DNA from: Rhodospirillaceae bacterium
GTDB lineage: Bacteria > Pseudomonadota > Alphaproteobacteria > UBA11136
NCBI GenBank assembly: GCA_018663165.1
Contig: JABJES010000138.1
Location: 1-6,308, forward strand
Length of the DNA stretch: 6,308 bases
Reading direction: 5' to 3'
In this document: piece after piece, positions 6,143 through 6,308 of the stretch
How positions within the stretch are numbered: the stretch's first letter is position 1
Layout of the letters: each line of letters opens with the position of its first letter
Position numbers and translations under genes: made by a program
Notes under the pieces: generated by a model
What the model saw: only the letters and a program-made list of their open reading frames with translations
Databases searched by the model: none
Told to the model about the DNA's origin: nothing

Positions 6143-6308
6143 ATGAATTTTCTAAAACATCTGCGCATCCGGACGGTTGCCTGGGGATTCATCATCGCCC
6201 TCACCATTGCTGGCGGGCTGATGGCCACAACCTCGATCATCACCCTTGAAAAGGTTTCCCTGATCGAGACGACCTGGAATATTTTTGAACAAGGCCGCTC
6301 TGAAAAAG
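6143..6308 (+). CDS. N-terminus of a membrane sensor, probably methyl-accepting chemotaxis protein (partial)
   Basis: 55 codons are visible before the window ends. The protein starts MNFLKHLRIRT, a short basic cytoplasmic segment. One hydrophobic helix follows at about residues 12-34 (VAWGFIIALTIAGGLMATTS), then a polar region that would begin the periplasmic sensing domain. This layout is typical of chemotaxis receptors and also occurs in sensor histidine kinases and diguanylate cyclases. No signalling domain is in view, so the class is an inference. A purine-rich stretch GAGGG (6125-6129) lies 13 bases before this ATG and fits better a four-codon mini-ORF at 6132-6146, whose stop overlaps this start. 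No other start codon in this frame lies closer to that site. Confidence 0.55.
   Translation, partial: MNFLKHLRIRTVAWGFIIALTIAGGLMATTSIITLEKVSLIETTWNIFEQGRSEK

Overview
The window looks like chromosomal DNA from an alphaproteobacterium, most likely Rhodospirillales or a relative. This rests on the gene order rplU-rpmA-obgE-proB, an Ala/Lys-rich C-terminal tail on ribosomal protein L21, moderately high GC, and a tRNA-Ser gene beside the rplU promoter. The lineage is inferred from gene content and order; no database was searched.

Positions 1-3218, minus strand: a conserved housekeeping block. A near-consensus sigma-70 promoter (TTGACA, 16 bp, TATAGT) drives rplU (L21) and rpmA (L27). A perfect hairpin followed by six T closes this pair. 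It is followed closely by obgE (ribosome-assembly GTPase), then proB (glutamate 5-kinase), which overlaps obgE by 4 bp. A gene cut by the window edge, probably proA, starts 12 bp after proB. The region before rplU is unusual in two ways. The early leader can fold into a terminator-like hairpin with a T-rich tail. Short A-tracts spaced about one helical turn apart lie directly upstream of the -35 box.

Positions 3219-3567: mostly noncoding, with one clear tRNA-Ser(CGA) gene on the plus strand that carries an encoded CCA end.

Positions 3568-5922, minus strand: a two-gene unit. The first gene encodes a 262-residue soluble protein I do not recognise. Nine bases later comes a 518-residue ABC1/UbiB/AarF-family atypical kinase that keeps the family's catalytic motifs but lacks the C-terminal membrane helices of classical UbiB. 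This pair is the least explained part of the window.

Positions 5923-6142: an AT-rich divergent intergenic region with overlapping palindromes and a perfect 15-bp tandem repeat. It precedes the start of a plus-strand gene (6143 to the window edge) whose N-terminus has a basic start and one membrane helix, as in chemotaxis receptors or sensor kinases.

No mobile element, CRISPR array or integration site was seen. The core genes all appear intact.
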